Shown: piece after piece, positions 63,469 to 64,000 of the stretch
Layout: every line of letters begins with the position of its first letter
Position numbering within the stretch: position 1 is the first letter of the stretch
Assembly: GCA_030408505.1 (NCBI GenBank)
Contig: JAUHQI010000002.1
Coordinates: forward strand, 98,674-162,673
Length of the DNA: 64,000 bases
Source: Candidatus Sacchlamyda saccharinae
Lineage (GTDB): Bacteria > Chlamydiota > Chlamydiia > Chlamydiales > Rhabdochlamydiaceae
Direction of reading: 5' to 3'
Notes under the pieces: generated by a model
The model's database searches: none
The model's input: only the letters and a program-made list of their open reading frames with translations
What the model was told of the DNA's origin: nothing
Made by a program: the position numbers and the translations under genes

Positions 63469-64000
63469 AAGAACTAGAAAACAGACTACGCAAAACTAAA
63501 GTAGCTCGCCAGTGGGAGCGGATAGGCGTGCGCCATCACCATGGGATCGACCTTCCACTCTCTGCCCTCCACAGTGAAAAAAGTTGTGGGATCGGCGAAT
63601 TTTATGATCTGATCCCCATGATCGACTGGTGCAAAAAAGTAGGGATGGATGTCATTCAATTGCTCCCCTTAAACGACACAGGCGACGATACAAGCCCCTT
63701 CTTTGCTATCTCCTCAACGGCCCTTAGTCCCCTGTTCCTCTCACTTCATAAACTGCCTGGAGTCACAGACAAAGATCTTAAGGAGCTGCGCAAGTTCAAC
63801 AAATATCCAAGGGTCCATTACCACGAGGTGCAGAGTCATAAATTTCTCTTTTTGCGCCACTACTTTGAAAAAAGAGGATCTGACATCGTCCAGAAACAAT
63901 CCTTTGAGAAGTTCGTAGAAGAAAACGAGTGGGTTGAGACCTACGCACTATTTAAAGTGCTGAAAGATCTAATGGCCAAAAACCATTGGCAGACCTGGCC
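63465..64000 (+). CDS. malQ: 4-alpha-glucanotransferase, N-terminal part (runs off window)
   Basis: 178 residues before the window ends. LPLSALHSEKSCGIGEFYDL and VIQLLPLNDTGDDTSPFFAISSTALSPL are the GH77 N-terminal motifs (key words GIGEF, LLPLNDTG.D.SP). It moves alpha-1,4-glucan segments and works in glycogen metabolism. In Chlamydia malQ also follows scc1, so the link of glycogen and T3SS genes is kept here. Confidence 0.93.
   Translation, partial: MKELENRLRKTKVARQWERIGVRHHHGIDLPLSALHSEKSCGIGEFYDLIPMIDWCKKVGMDVIQLLPLNDTGDDTSPFFAISSTALSPLFLSLHKLPGVTDKDLKELRKFNKYPRVHYHEVQSHKFLFLRHYFEKRGSDIVQKQSFEKFVEENEWVETYALFKVLKDLMAKNHWQTW

Noticed and set aside
1..64000. CRISPR arrays, insertion sequence transposases, prophage genes or a replication origin
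   Set aside because: No regularly spaced repeats, transposase motifs, phage structural genes or clusters of DnaA boxes were seen on either strand.

Overview
The window comes from a member of the Chlamydiota, most likely a chlamydia-like (non-Chlamydiaceae) symbiont of amoebae or other eukaryotes. The right end has the conserved chlamydial order rpsA-nusA-infB-rbfA-truB-ribF-ychF followed by the type III secretion block sctU(cdsU)-sctV(cdsV)-copN-chaperone-malQ. The middle has the chlamydial rpe/efp/accB/accC neighbourhood. The genome also has features absent from the small Chlamydia genomes: DabAB-type inorganic carbon uptake, an RHS/YD-repeat protein, GMC and SDR oxidoreductases, HicAB, and genes of types shared with giant viruses. 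The species cannot be named from sequence alone.

Layout. 1-2.5 kb: a leftward P-type ATPase (cut by the window edge) and a LysR regulator. 2.5-6.2 kb: dabB-dabA, divergent from the LysR gene. 6.2-10.8 kb: leftward genes for a DMT transporter, an ATP-grasp ligase, an MFS permease and an AstE/AspA-type deacylase, interrupted by a 165-bp palindrome. 10.8-13.7 kb: an exported beta-carbonic anhydrase, a large macro-domain-like orphan and a small orphan with a clear promoter. 13.7-17.4 kb: GMC oxidoreductase and SDR, divergent from an MFS permease. 17.4-20.9 kb: an exported orphan, RluF-type pseudouridine synthase, then a divergent pair of signal-peptide-bearing enzymes (2OG-Fe oxygenase with a G8-tract frameshift, and an O-methyltransferase). 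21-29.3 kb, an accessory region: a 1774-residue RHS protein with a small overlapping partner, a MORN-like exported protein, two small basic proteins of giant-virus-like families, a CPBP protease broken at a second G8 tract, and a SEC-C protein. 29.4-34.2 kb: ttcA-putP-surE, tRNA-Val, tRNA-Asp, an orphan running into tRNA-Asp, and a YitT protein. 34.1-43.7 kb: twelve tightly packed leftward genes (aspartokinase, orphan, rpe, yvcK, HAD, efp, accB, accC, hpt, AhpD-like, GNAT, rfbA), probably one operon. 43.8-45.3 kb: two membrane-linked orphans. 45.7-58.3 kb: the translation block, interrupted by orphan membrane/effector-like genes around ribF and by hicAB. 58.3-64 kb: a 168-bp palindrome, then the T3SS genes and the start of malQ.

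How the genes fit together. DabAB plus an exported carbonic anhydrase would let the bacterium gather bicarbonate for carboxylases such as AccBC, encoded 28 kb away. The T3SS block supplies export components, and several orphans inserted at otherwise conserved junctions (truB/ribF, ribF/ychF) look like candidates for secreted or inclusion-membrane proteins. The strongest unusual signals are two genes whose frame breaks exactly at 8-base G tracts (possible phase variation), two unrelated ~165-bp fold-back palindromes at gene borders, the RHS/partner pair, the small giant-virus-like pair, and the ATP-grasp/MFS/deacylase operon. Function calls rest on reading motifs by eye; no database search was possible.
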